Shown in pieces: positions 1 through 11,905 of a stretch of DNA of 64,000 bases. The position numbers and the translations under genes are program-made. The stretch covers positions 7,309,501 through 7,373,500 of the forward strand of contig NC_090288.1 of assembly GCF_037392515.1 (NCBI RefSeq), in the 5' to 3' direction. This stretch comes from Haliotis asinina (lineage: Eukaryota; Mollusca; Gastropoda; Lepetellida; Haliotidae). The notes under the pieces were generated by a model. It ran no database searches and was not told the DNA's origin. It was given only the letters and a program-made list of their open reading frames with translations. Every line of letters starts with the position of its first letter. The stretch's first letter is position 1.

Positions 1-1605
1 GTTACTTTCAATTCGTAATAAAGGTTATCATCTTATGTCAGGTTTATGAGCAGACAGAATGCCTCTACAGGTTTGTTCGATACTTGTCCTCCTTGGTGTA
101 CGGCCACCCACCTTCCCACATTCTGTCTGTATTGCTTACAGAACGGAAGTGTTTTGCTTTAGGCTATAGGCTGAAGAGTTACCTGCTCTTGGCTGTCACG
201 GGGCCAGGGGCCCTGTAGGGGTGGTCTCACAAGACAAAAACGATGTTTTTTGTTTTGTATATATTTTATTGAAAAAATATAGTTACAACTGTCGCAAGAA
301 CATTTAAATGCTTATAAGTACCCCAAGGAGGACTCTATTCAAAGAATCTGCAACCTCTACAGGTTTGTTCGAATTTTTACAGTCTTGGTTAGAGAACAGT
401 TTAGCCTCATCCACTATCCTAGGCTATTCCACAGCTATTTCAGCATTTTATATTCCTGTCGACGGTGCTTTCTTGGGGCAGCACTTTCTAGTAGGTGTGG
501 ATAGGATTAGTCCACCATGGACATGTCAGTTGTTCTTGACTGACTGTCCGGTCCTCTTTTTCACAAGCTATCGTCTCTTTCTCTCCAGGTGTTAACTTGG
601 AAGGCTGCCTTTCTTGTGGTGGTAATGTCTGACAGGCGGATAGGCAACATTCATGCAATATCAGTGGATCCTGCTCTGACTGTCTTTCACGAAGACAGGG
701 TCAGTGTTAGACGGACGGATTCTTACCATACTAAAATCGCAGGCACTGTTTATGTTACAGCACCTATCGACCTACCTACGCTCATGCAACCTCCCCTGTC
801 TGGTACCTCTCTTCGACGAGCTCACAACTTAGATATCCGCTGATATCCGGAAAGATAAAGAGTTGTTATGCTGTTATGGAGGAGGGAGAGCTGGTCTGCC
901 GGCATACAAGCAAACCATTTCTTGGTGGCTTATCTCTGCCATTGCTATTTGGAGCCGGCCGAGTATGTTCATTCGACACTACCAGTTGGACAAACACTCG
1001 TGGGAGTGTGCTCAGTTTGGCCAAACAGTCCTCACCGGTGGGCCGTGCTGTGCAACCCCCCAGCCCCCTCCTGATCAGCGGTCTCGGTGATTGGGCAAGT
1101 GTATTTCTCTCTCTCGCAGCTTCGGCAGTGTTTGAGAATGCGTGATGGGTACATGTTAGCAGACAGAATGCCTCTCCCGACTCATATAGCGTAATACAGA
1201 CTCCCAACGAATGTATGTACCCCAAGGAGGACTTCTTCTGAAAAAGAATTATACAAATGTGTCTTGATTTCTTTGAAGAATGTCCTCCTTGGGGTATGGC
1301 CACCCACCTCCTCACATTCTGTCTGACTAGTTCAGCATGAAAAGTGAGGCATGAGGTAGATAGCGAGAGTTACCTGCTCTTGGCTGTTGGGGGCCCAGGA
1401 AGGGACCCTGTATGGGCCCTGTATGGGTGGTCTCACAAGAGAAAAACAAGGGTTTTTTTGTGAAATATTTATTGAAATGTTGTTACAACTGTCATGGGCA
1501 TTTAAAATGGACATTTTGATGCTATATATGTACCCCAAGGAGGACTTTCTTCAAAGAATTCATAACCTCTACAGGTTTGTATAAATGTTTAATCATTCAA
1601 AATGG
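1..1605 (+). mobile_element. 3' part of a DIRS-order tyrosine-recombinase retroelement (fossil, cut by window edge)
   Basis: Plus-strand translation between about 380 and 1050 gives scattered blocks typical of the DIRS-type tyrosine recombinase: STILGYSTAISAF near 410-450, SVDPALTVFHEDRVSV near 665-710, a YGGGRAGLPAYKQTISWW block near 875-925 and FIRHYQLD near 965-990. The termini are split direct repeats rather than ordinary LTRs. The block 'tacctgctcttggctgt...ggtggtctcacaag...taccccaaggagga' occurs near 180-385 and again near 1369-1590, and a second block 'cagacagaatgcctct...cacattctgtctg' occurs near 50-130 and 1160-1325. This arrangement suits YR retroelements. The element is broken at several places and its reverse transcriptase part would lie left of the window. 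The repeat copies are clearly diverged, so it is not a recent insertion. Confidence 0.72.
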
Positions 1606-2728
1606 TCATCGCATTTGTCTGTTTTTGGCTATACTGTTGATTCATTATTGTTATCATGATATTGTGCCATCTTGTCAGATAACAATGCCAATATACTCAT
1701 AGTTCCACAGATATCGCCACCTTGCTAGGAACATATAAAACTTACCTTTGCAGATGTTTCTTGGATGAGATCAGTGATATCAGTAAGGTCACAATGGTTT
1801 TAATTCACAGATATTATTATGTGTTTGTTAATGTGACAAGATTTTTAAAGAGGTGTGGTTGTATGGAAACCTTATCACAAGCTTTCAGAATGTTTTAAGA
1901 AATTATTTTGAGATGGTTCAAGTTAAATCAGGTCTTAGCAGATACTGTGATACTGTTTTCATGGTCCAAATACCTCTCTCCATCCATACTCCCTTAAAGC
2001 ACACTGGGTCCATGTTTTAGAAGACTCAGGGCGGGTAAACAAGTTATTGTAATCATTCTATTTATCATATTCTAAGAATATACCTTTTTCTATATTAACT
2101 TTTTACTTGTCCGTAACCTTTTTTATTTCCATCACTCAAGTTACATGTCTTTCACTTTCTACCATGTCAACACTATCTCAAACATTTCCTCTCCACATGA
2201 CTGTATATATATGACTTTTTTAATATGCAATGGCTAGAGATATGCTGATGAAAAACAAAAAATGGAGCACACAGGAGGTGAAGAACTGGAGAAAACAAAA
2301 GATTGCTTTCCAGTTTCAATTGTTCTGCAGTGATTTCATGTTTCAGATAACTAAAACTTTGAAATTTTACCACTTGTGTATCTAGACTGATGCTTGCATG
2401 TATATCATATCAGAATATTATGTTAAGATCTGTTCCGAAAGAAATGATTGTTGCTCATACCTTTTCAGTCCTTTATGAAATCTGTTACATCTAAAACCAT
2501 CATGAAATGAAGAGATTTGATGTACAGAATACTCATTAACTGCAATGTAAAGTGAATTAAGTATGGACTAATGGTCACGCTGCAGTCCGGTATTGCTGTT
2601 TAGTAGAGACATTTGTTACACTGCCAGTGTTTGTTGATGCTTCATGCGTTACATCATCCTGAAGAAATGAAGGTGTTGGCGACAGAAACATCAAAGACAA
2701 ACAGATAGAGACAACACTTCTTGCTGGC
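1606..2728 (-). other. AT-rich stretch, possible 3' UTR of the minus-strand exon at 2729
   Basis: No open frame of substance is seen here. On the minus strand an AATAAA signal lies at 2122-2127, about 600 bases past the stop at 2729, so part of this stretch may be a 3' untranslated region. This is an inference from position only. Confidence 0.3.
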
Positions 2729-2884
2729 TCAACAGGTGCCAAGTTCTGTTCTTATCAGGTCTGCTTGGTTGACACCCGTTGTTGTACTGTTTCTGGGAAC
2801 TTGGACCGCAGTGTCATCTTTCTTTCTGGAGACAGTAGACCAAATGTCAACAGCATCGCCAGCTGAGGAAAGCAGGTCCACAAC
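2729..2884 (-). CDS. Probable last coding exon of an unrecognised minus-strand gene
   Basis: The minus strand shows a pyrimidine-rich acceptor (TTTTCACTTTAG, with AG at 2886-2885) followed by 52 codons ending in TGA at 2729-2731. The 51 residues begin VVDLLSSAGDAVDIWSTV and end ADLIRTELGTC. Composition looks protein-like: a hydrophobic/acidic start, then a polar Ser/Thr/Asn-rich tail. I do not recognise the family. The start is in phase 0. Upstream exons must lie at higher coordinates, where 9 kb of transposon debris would be intron. A possible first exon is at 11777-11905 (also phase 0 at its end), but the link is unproven. Confidence 0.42.
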   Translation of the reverse strand, partial: VVDLLSSAGDAVDIWSTVSRKKDDTAVQVPRNSTTTGVNQADLIRTELGTC

Positions 2885-3052
2885 CTAAAGTGAAAACATA
2901 TAACATTAGTCATCAAGAGATTTTGCTTTTTTTGTGAATTGTAGAATAATTTATGTCTGATCTAATCGAGCTTGGATGTATAGTTATTTGTAAATACGAC
3001 AACATAATAGACAACTCGACTTGAAAGTGCAACACCACTAGGTTGGCATGCA

Positions 3053-5979
3053 TTACACACCCCAGGAACACCTGCCGCTCAAGATTCCAGAAGGAATCGA
3101 GATCGACTGCTGTTTCTTGAACATAGACAACCTGTACAACGATGACTGCCTCCGGTGGTGCATTCAACACAAATTCTTCCTCGACAGATTGGTGACCAGA
3201 AGAGAAGAGAAACATTGAGAAGAAAGATTCTTGTACCTTCCAGCAGCTAGAGGGGAAAGCAGAGCCACCACATGAAGATATTGGAACAGTACTCGGCACA
3301 CACCATTGCCTAACTATGACAGGCCCAAGGACATGGGGGCGGCAGACCCTCAGTGTAATGAACATTGAAAAGCTGCGGGCGTTCCGGAGGGAATCTACAC
3401 GAGCAAAAAGTTTACTGTAGCTAAATGTGAAGGGAAGAACCGACTGTTGCTGCTACTGGATTTGCCGACGACTGGTGGAGAAATGATTGCAGTGTATGGC
3501 TACAAAATACAAGACACTGTGGAATAGAACGCCTCCGACTGGTGGGTGGACCACTTATGTGCAGGTTCGGCAAAATCTGCGACTCGCCCATATCAAACTG
3601 GAAAAACAATCAAGAAATCGAACTGCAGTTCCCCAGGGACTAGCGGATGTGGTGGGGGGTCTCCGCGTATGGCAGTGTGTTGGGGCATTTTTTTCTTATC
3701 GCCTAGCTTTCATATGACTGGTATTTGGGCCAGTGTGCTGTGGTGCTTCCACTGGCCGATGTTTCATAGAAGCACTGCAGCCATTGAAATGTAGACTCAT
3801 CTTTGCGCTCTGCTTTGTTGAATGCCTCAAATGGGAAGTGAGGTGGATTTCCTGTTGTATACAATATGCATGTTCGAGATGCATAATGTATACACAGTAC
3901 AACATATATTTTCACTTGCATACCCACAATTGGTGTGGGTCCTTGTGTTGGACTGTGGAAGCTGGTTAGGGTGTTGCTGTCTCCTCATGTACCTTTCATT
4001 TAACTGGTGTATGGGCCGGCATGCTCTGCTTCCAGTTCTCGAGGACAACCTTCCAGGGAAACACGGCAGTCTTCGAAAAGTAGGTTCATCTTTGGATCGA
4101 TTGCACCAACTGCCCCACCTTCCCCACCTTCTGTATATTTCGCAATGTGTCTCTTATTGATCCTTCTCAATATTTTGTACATCCTCCTGGAGTTTGTCGT
4201 TCTCATCATCGTACAGCCTAGACAAGATGTCAACCAAGAGACGACACCATCGTTGCATTTCGCTCCACATGATCCTCAAGTTTCCCCAGGAGATAGTAGA
4301 ATCTTGGACAGTCGGATTTAGAGCCATCTAGCTAGCGGGCAAGATGGTTGACGGTTCTGCGGCAGGCAATACTGCTGGGCTGGAGGGCGAGTTCGGATTT
4401 GGAGCTCTCTCTCCAGCGTGCATGAGGGATGAAGGTGTTGCAACAGGCTGTCGCCATAGCTCGTACAACCTAGTGGACCCAATACCAAAGCAATTTTTTA
4501 CCTTGCTTGCAGGGAGCACACCACGTAGGGAGTGCATTTCTTGGATGCCCTTCGAAGACAAATTTCTTTTTGGTGTCATAGTTTTTCCTGGGTATATTTA
4601 TTCCATACTTCCCACTTTTTATTGGGAGAGGATTAGGATTTCCATATAGACATATAGGGAAGTATGGGATATATATACCCAGGAAAACCATGCCACTAAA
4701 AAGAAATTTATGCAGGACATCCAAGAAATATGCTCCATTCGCAGTGTGTTGCCTGCAAGCAAAGTCAAAAAGCGCTTTGGTATTACCTGTTGCAACATCT
4801 TTGACCATCTTGCATGCCAGTGAGAGAGCTCCAAATCTGACATTGCCCTCCAGCAGAGCAGTATTGCCTGGAGCAGAACTGTCGACCATCTTGCCTGCCA
4901 GCAAGACGGCTAAAAATCCAACCATCCAGGACTTCGACGATTGTCTCTGGGAAAATCGAGGCTCAAGTGGAGCAAACACATCTTGTCTAGGCTGGACGTC
5001 GACAACAACAACAAACTGCAGGAGGATGTAGAAAACACTGAGGAGGAACAAGAAGAGACCCATTTCGATATCCAGAAGTTGGTGCTGATGGTGCAATCAA
5101 TCCAAAGATGGGCCTACTTTTCGAAGGCTGCCATGTTTCTCTGCAACGTCATTCACGAGAACTGGAAACACAGCATGCCGGTCCAAACACCAGTCAAACG
5201 AAAGGTACATGAGGGGACAGCAAGGCCCTAACCAGTTTCCAGTCCACCACAGGAACCCCCACTATATGGAGAAGAAAAAAAATTGTATGTACGCAATTGG
5301 AAATATGTATTGTACTGTGAATACATTATGCATCTTGGGCATACATATTGTATACAACAGGGGAAATCCACTTCGCTTCCCATTTGAGGCATTCAACAAA
5401 GCAGAGCACAGAGATGAGACTGCAGCTCGACTTCGACTTTGATATGGGCGAGTGGCAGATTTTGCCGAGTATGCACACGAGTGGTCCACCCACCAGTCGG
5501 AGATGTTCTACTCCACCAGCATCTTGAACTGTTTCTCATATTCTGTAGCCATTCATGGCAATCATTTCTCCACTGGTTGTCGGCAAATCCAGTGCCAGCA
5601 ACAGTCGGTTCTTCCCTTTATATTTTGCTACGGTAAACTTTTTGCGCATGTAGATTCCCTCCGGGACATCTGCAGCTGTTTGGTGTTCATTACACGGAGG
5701 GGCTACAGCCCCCATGTCCTTGGGCCTGTCATAGCTGGGCAATGGTATGTGCCGAGTACTGTTCTGATATCCATGTGGTGGCTCTGCTTTCTCTGCTGAC
5801 TGCTGGAAGGTACAAGAATCTTTCTTCTTACATGGACATCTGTCCACCAATCTGTTGAGAAGGAGTTTGTGTTGAATGCACCACCGGAAGCAGTCGTCGT
5901 CATACAGGTTCTCTATGTTCCAAGAAACAGCAGTCGATTCTTCTGGAATCTCAAATAGAAGGCATTCCTGGGGTGTGTA
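3053..5979. mobile_element. Tail-to-tail inverted duplication of an unassigned fossil element
   Basis: The left arm (about 3053-4614) reads in plus sense and the right arm (about 4658-5979) repeats it in minus sense, with a spacer of about 44 bases centred near 4636. Matching landmarks are the block 'acacaccccaggaa' at both outer ends, the block coding NLYNDDCLRWCIQH or NLYDDDCFRWCIQH, the block around MIAVYGYKIQ or MIAMNGYRIQ, and the inner blocks near 3840-3960 / 5280-5410, 4210 / 4985, and 4590 / 4680. The arms differ in length mainly through a stretch near 3620-3790 that the right arm lacks. The encoded protein has a Cys/His-rich region but I cannot assign it; a virus-like origin is possible. 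Both copies are broken and diverged from each other. Confidence 0.7.
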
Positions 5980-6340
5980 GTTCACTTCTTTGTTTCGCAA
6001 CAGAACACATTTCTTGCTGCTGGTGCAGTGGTCGATGGCGCCACACAAGTAAGTCGTGTTGTCTGCATTGAGGATGGTGGGGCAGAGAGGCAGTCTGTTA
6101 AGTGGTTGTGTCTGTCCTTGGGTTCCGGACAGTTGGCAAGAACGAGTTGCCTGCTGTAACAGACAAAATTGACTAATTTGCAGTCTTCCACGAACTCGTG
6201 AAAGCATAGCAAATACAGCTCCAGAAACCGGCAAAGGAGGTGTGGCCTGATCACTCCAGGATTTGTTTCTCTCAGTCGGAGAGCAAGATCATGTGATGTC
6301 ACCAAATCTCCCTGCTGGGCGACCACCATGGCTCATTGGT
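5980..6340 (-). mobile_element. Extension of the right arm of the fossil element
   Basis: Protein-like sequence on the minus strand continues past the end of the palindrome with Cys-rich text (CGAIDHCTSSKKCVLLRN). It has no partner left of 3053, so the left copy is shorter here. It may be the remainder of the unassigned element or an unrelated piece joined to the piggyBac remnant next door. Family not assigned; broken. Confidence 0.4.
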
Positions 6341-6840
6341 TCCCCACTCACCAGCAGTGTAGAATGGAAATCTGAAAGTTCTTCCTTATGTTCCTGACAG
6401 TGCCTGTGTGTATGCACAGAGGTCCAGGAGACTCTGACTCATGAAATAATTGTCAGATTTCACAATGTGATGTGATGCACCAGGGATCATATCCATGATG
6501 ACTCTGGAACCAAGTCCATCTTCGCCTGTACTGTTGTCCTTGTTGGTGCACATCTAAGAAATCACTGGCTTCTGTTGGTCTTCTCTCAACCACTCCTTGT
6601 TTCCTTACTTGGTGGGCGAGGCTGGCAGGTCCTGTCTGAATGCAGTCCTATCCATGAAGGCCATCATAGTGTCATCTATACTGACATTCTGGTGAGGGTT
6701 GTACAGGCACTTGTCACACTCAGTTTCAAGCACAGGTCAGATCTTGTGTAACTTGTCCTGTCCTCCCTGGCCTTGTCCATGTTGGTGGTGGAGTCTGCTA
6801 CATGGAGGTACTGTTTCATTATTGTATTGTCTGTTGAACA
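6340..6840 (-). mobile_element. piggyBac transposase remnant
   Basis: Minus-strand translation over three frames gives a recognisable run of piggyBac (DDE_Tnp_1_7) blocks in the right order: QYLHVADSTTN near 6800, DKLHKI and CDKCLYNPHQN near 6700-6760, SIDDTMMAF near 6660-6690, GSRVIMDMIPGASHHI near 6480-6520 and SDNYFMSQSLL near 6430-6460, then TGTVRNIRKNF near 6390. Several frame changes and stops separate the blocks, so this is a dead copy. Its N-terminal part and both termini were not found. A SINE-type sequence (7055-7212) follows at higher coordinates. Confidence 0.75.
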
Positions 6841-7054
6841 GTGAGTGAGTGAATTTACGGCCTTACACAATATACGCCTACGCAAAATACAGCTCAAGTA
6901 ACTTACCATAAATTAATTAACAACGTATTGAGACAACATAAGATATGAAACAAGACCACACTTAAATCATATTCAGCGTCACGATGTCTGGGGCGGTTGC
7001 ATTTATGGTCATTTGGGTAAGGTGACTAACCCTTCGCAACAATAAAGCGCCCGG

Positions 7055-7212
7055 CTCAGAAATATTCCAGCTATATGGCACTGATCTGTAAATAGTCAAG
7101 TCTGGACCAGACAATCCAGTGATCAACGGTATTAGCATTGATCACGCAACAGGGTTACGATCACACGTGCCAATCAAATAAGTGAGTGAGTCTGACCACC
7201 CTATCTCGTAGT
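7055..7212 (-). repeat. Dispersed repeat family B, minus orientation
   Basis: It carries the family signature 'attccagctatatggcactgatctgtaaatagtcaagtctggaccagacaatccagtgatcaac' split across 7064-7130 and ends 'gagtctgaccacc'. Family B copies elsewhere in the window are at 13527, 17693, 26103, 27105, 31411, 31975, 34750, 41558, 43141, 43785, 51478 and 54010. The family looks like a short non-autonomous retroelement. It shares the 'gagtgagtttagttttaccccgc' edge with family A, so the two may form composite elements. Confidence 0.75.
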
Positions 7213-7224
7213 CATTCAAATATA

Positions 7225-8554
7225 CTCATGGAAAAATTTGAGGGAACGCATGTTTCTTAACGCAATTCAAAATTTCTGTTTACTAACTTCAGCGCCATGT
7301 ATTATCATTTTCGTGAAGAGCAGTTCACTCAAAACTCACCATAATGATTTTCATGCACGTGCACTACATGTTCCTGAAGTTACATGCATTTACACGTTAC
7401 ATGTATGTGCACTGTCAAACACAACGGTTAAAAACATTGTTCACATGGCGAGACAGTACTTAACTTTGGCACAGAAATGGGAGGCTGTTGGCATGGTTAA
7501 AGGTGGGAGCTCATTACGACAGGTTGCAACAACTTTTGACAAGTCTGTTAGCTTGATATCCAGACTTTGGAATCTCTATTGAGCGACTGGTGACGTCAAA
7601 ATGAGGCCTGGTCGGGGATGGGAAAAGAAAACCACCCCACGGGATGACCAGACCCTACGCCTTATTGCTCTGCGAGACAGGTTCAAATCATCCTCCAAAA
7701 TCAATACGGAATTCAGGCGAAGAACAAACGTCAAAATTTGTTCACATACAGTGCGTAATCGTCTTAAATCTAAAAAGCCGCCGTCCATTGGTTGGAATCA
7801 ACATGACTAAGCAACACAAGCGCTTGAGATTGCAGTGGTCACGGAACCATGGAGAAACACCATGTTTAGTGATGAGAGCAGGTACACATAATGACGGTCG
7901 AATTCGAGTTTGGAGACACGTTGGGGAACGTCACAATGCCTGCACCATCAAACAGCATGATCGTGATGGAGCGGGCTCTGTTCTGTTTTGTGGTTAAAGG
8001 TAAACCCACCCCACACCAGATCTTCTGCGTGTTGATGGCAGGATAACAGGTGTACGATATCGTGACGAGATCTTGAACCCGATTGTGATCCCCCTTAAGC
8101 GTACAGCAGGTCGAATGTTCGAGTTCCAGCATGACAGTGCCCGCCCTCACATCGCTCGTGTTTGTCCGGACAGACTGAGGGCTGCAGGTGTCCGGGTGTT
8201 GCAATGGCCGGCTAAAAGTCCTGGCCTTAACCCCATCGAACATCTTTGGGATTTTGGGATGTTCTTGGCCGCAATGTTCGGGACATACCTGTTCAACCCA
8301 ACAATTTGGATGAACTTTTCGAGACTCTCCAGGAAGAATGGGGTAGAATTCCGATTGGTACCATCCGTACACTCATTCACAGCATGCTACGACGATGCCA
8401 AGCAGTTCTCCAGAGACATGTGGGACACACCCGATATTGATTTTCATCACTTGGCATACGCCTTTTCATCTGTATGAACGTTTCTCTTACCGATCTAAAG
8501 ATTAAAAGTCACAGCTATTTCATGCATTCCCCTAATTTTTTTTCCTGGCTCATC
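7225..8554 (+). mobile_element. Tc1/mariner (DD34E) element with decayed transposase
   Basis: Imperfect terminal inverted repeats (ctcatggaaaaatttgaggg at the left; the right end read in reverse gives gatgagccaggaaaaaaaat...taggggaatgcatg) are flanked by TA at 7223-7224 and 8555-8556. Transposase remains run from the ATG at 7446 (MARQYLTLAQKWEAVG, the paired helix-turn-helix start) through MFSDESRY near 7860, QHDSARPHIARVC near 8130 and NPIEHLWD near 8230-8250. The second and third catalytic positions (Asp of QHD, Glu of IEH) are separated by 34 residues, as in Tc1. Stops near 7580 and 7808 and later frame changes make it inactive; the catalytic residues themselves survive. Confidence 0.85.
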
Positions 8555-8632
8555 TACCAACTGATGTACATTTTTCATGGTATAGGAAGTGATTGTGTCT
8601 TCTGAACACCAACACAATGTATTTTCATTTAA

Positions 8633-10987
8633 AGGACCACTAAACTCAATTTTTTGGTACTCTTTTTTATCACTGCATATGAAAGACTACTGGTTAGTCA
8701 TAAACGAAACACCATTTTTTTAAAATAAACAAAACACAAACTTGTGGTTAATTAATACTAAGCGCTTAAGTGTTGCTAAAAAGCCGTCTGCTTCTCTCTC
8801 GCCCGCAAACGAAACCGCAGACCGGTTACGTAGCCAGAGCCTTACAGTGACGTCATAGAAAGAACGATTTTCAGTTAGTTGTACATAAAATGTGTAGGAA
8901 GCTCGTCATTTTGCTGATTTCTCGACGTCACCAAAGACATGCCGAATTGTTGTGTTGCCGTCAATTGCTCCTTGGGGTCGTGTGATGGTGTCACTGTGCA
9001 CAGATTTCCACCAGACTCCGTAGTTTCTGCTTAAATTGGTTGTTCGTGTGTGCAAAGCGAGCGTTATTGAAGCCTGTGGTATATACTAAATCGGATGGTT
9101 CACCCCATACCACGCTGCCAGGATAGAAAATGGAGTTCAAGTTACGTTGAGTTTATAAAATCAAGACTGCTTACTACCTGACCAAAAGGATTTTGCATGA
9201 ATATAACGCTTTCTTCCTCGGAAACGCGGTTGTGGTCGAGTGACAATATTATCGTAAGTAATATTATATTGACCCCTTATACTGACCGCTTCCAAGAGTG
9301 AAATTGTTAAGTTATAAGCAATGTCATGTAACATTCTAATGTCCATCAATAAAATATATATTGTACTACCAGTTAACAGTAATTTTGACTTTGTAAGTCG
9401 GTGAAAACAAACTTGAATAGCTTTCATCCTCAGACAGGGCGCCGCCATTTTTGAAAATCGTGAAGTCACGGACTAAAGTCCGTTAGAATTATTGAGATTA
9501 TGATTTGTTCTCATCAAGTTAGAAAATCAAAAATACGTTCTACTAGTAGTTAAATATGTATTTGAATCATTACCAAAAGGAGTTTGTATGACAACCTGTA
9601 ACATAACCTAAGCGAGGTCGGTGTCAAAGTGAAAATACTGCCCGAAAAATTTCTCACTTGCTAAATTTACTTGGTTTGTTCACTAACCAGTATGTCAATA
9701 TTCGTCTTTATAGTTGGTCTCATAATCCTAATTACTTTATAATTATACTTGTATGCATTTTGAAACTTAACAGGAAGAAGCGATCTGCGAATGTATAACA
9801 AGAATGTAATATCTAGACATTTATAGTTTGCCTATATGAATCATAATTCGCACGCACGCCCTATTGTATGTGCATCATTACACTTCACGACAAAAACAAT
9901 GAATCTGTTGAAAGATACGACGACTCAATAAAAACAAAAATTCAAATATTCAAGATACAGGAGCAATGTCAGGCTATTACCTTGTTCCAGGAACGTATCC
10001 ATCAATATCCACAAAAACGAGTGATATATAATTCATCTGCAGATTTCCCAAGTGATGTGTCTTTTAACAGTCTAATATACGAAAACGTGATTATCGTTTC
10101 AGGTTTTTCACATTGCTGTATAGTTTCATTGGTCACCCATGATAGCACACCTGGCAACTAATTGCATAATGTGCGTCATTCTTTTTAAAAAGTTATTTTG
10201 TCAGCCAATCAATCAATCAATGTATAGGCGGTTAATCCTTTAAAAGAAGGGTGTTGTTTTTACATAAACACAGGCACGACAGAGTATATTCAGTATAGAT
10301 TAGTAAATGTACATACATAAACACTACCTTTTGACAAATCCCCCACTTAAATCCGCATAAAACTAATTAATCAATCAGCGTGTTATCGGTTCATCCTTTG
10401 ATCGATCCAGACACAAGAAATGCCAAATGGGGGCCCTTGTCGGGTAATCCAAGTGGCGTTACCACTAATTATACCCGAGTATCATTAACTGATTAATTCA
10501 TTAACTGACTATCAAGTGAATGATGACAAATAACGTGTAGGTTTATACCACCTAACACGGATTACAACCAAGCGACACCAAGTCAATTTGACAGAATCGT
10601 CCATGAAAACAAGGGTTTAACTCGAAAACTAGGCAAAGCAGGAGACAAAACTAATTGATAGTAGATTGTGAGAACATATAGCTTTCTTTTTCACAACAGT
10701 TTTCGCGATTTCAGGTTTGTACAAACCTGTAAACGAAATAGTTTAACCCCTGAAATGTAGATGAATACTGCACAGACTCTCATTTCTATAACTACAATTA
10801 CGTCACGGAGACGCGCCGCTCTGATTGGTTGAAATTTCGTTTGCGGCTGAGAATTGTGCACTGTTGACAAAAAGGTCGATTTAAGTTAATTAAAGGTCGA
10901 AATGAGTAGTTTTAATGGCGGGGTTTCATTTATAGCGATGTCAGCAAGTAATTTTGTATTTGTGCCTTATTAGAGTATATGTGATCT
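8633..10987 (+). mobile_element. TTAA-flanked DNA transposon with THAP-domain remnant (Kolobok-like)
   Basis: The element lies between TTAA copies at 8629-8632 and 10988-10991. Its ends match as inverted repeats (TTAA AGGACCACTAAACTC and, reversed, TTAA AGATCACATATACTC). The similarity continues inward for about 240 bases, for instance 'cgcccgcaaacgaaa' near 8805 against the reverse of the stretch near 10850, and 'gtgacgtcatagaaa' near 8850 against the reverse near 10800. At 8939-9034 a start codon opens MPNCCVAVNCSLGSCDG followed by VTVHRFPPDS, the beginning of a THAP zinc finger, then a stop. TTAA target sites plus THAP transposases are the hallmark of Kolobok. Most of the transposase is gone; the ORF at 9868-10161 is not recognisable. 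Confidence 0.65.
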
Positions 10988-10991
10988 TTAA

Positions 10992-11776
10992 GCCTGACAG
11001 GCTATCTTCCCGACTGCATCATTTATTCCACCACGGAGAAGCGTCTTAGAAAAATTAGGACCTGTGCTGAGAATCCTTCTTGCACTTTACAGAAAAGTGT
11101 GTATTTTTGCTACCCAGTTTCTATTGATTTTCTCAATATTTTTGAAAACTGCCGAATTGATACATGGGGTTACTACTTTTCTTGATAACTTCCAATTTGC
11201 TTTATAAAAGCAGGGAGCCTATATAGAGTTATAGAGTATCCCTGCTTTTAGCGGGTCCATAAAACTGGATCAATCAGGTATCTGGAAAAATACGCTTCCA
11301 CAATAAAGTAAAACACTGCCCCGCGACTTCATCTCACTTGAATAATAATAATAACACAATAATTCTTGATTATGATTCGACGATTGCAGACATCAGATAT
11401 ATAACGAAATATTACGTGATATAATCATAGTAAAGTCTTAAAATACCTTATTTATACGTTTTATGGAATCTAAATCGATGCAGTGTTTAGGAAAATCGAA
11501 TCTAATTTCGGATTCAGCTGACGATAACCATTTTTATCAAACGACTTGATGACTTAGTATCAAACAAGCCAAAAGATAAGATGTTTCATGCTAAACCTTT
11601 TGTGCGTTTTATAAAAAAAATATAGTATCTCACTAAAGCGAGTTTGGTATTCTGTTTTTGTTTGTTTTTCTTTCTCTTTTTGTGATGACTGCTTAAGGCA
11701 AGCACAAAAGCCTACACGTTTTTTCAACTGCGCATTTCCCTTTAGATACTCCTCTATTTACTTCACGGAAAAATAC
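10992..11776. other. Non-coding stretch, no feature recognised
   Basis: AT-rich sequence with no convincing frame, repeat signature or splice pattern on either strand. Confidence 0.4.
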
Positions 11777-11905
11777 CTGTGTTGCTTCTTCGTGAGACGT
11801 GACAGCCAGCACGTCGACTGAAGTCTTATCAACGTGGGATTCCGCACGTCCATAAATAGCACAGGGAAACACCACAACATTACGACCAATCAGATTCGAC
11901 CACAT
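11777..11905 (-). CDS. Possible first exon of a minus-strand gene
   Basis: From the ATG at 11905 the minus strand reads 43 codons, MWSNLIGRNVVVFPCAIYGR and onward to HEEATQ, ending at a donor CAG|gtattt (gt at 11776-11775). The reading frame is open upstream to 11923. It would be divergent from the phosphatase-like gene 350 bases away. It could join the last exon at 2729-2884, which also starts in phase 0, but no intermediate exons were identified. The family is not recognised and this may be chance. Confidence 0.2.

Noticed and set aside
866-1315. A 149-codon minus-strand open frame
   Set aside because: It lies antisense to the recombinase traces of the fossil retroelement and crosses into its terminal repeat.
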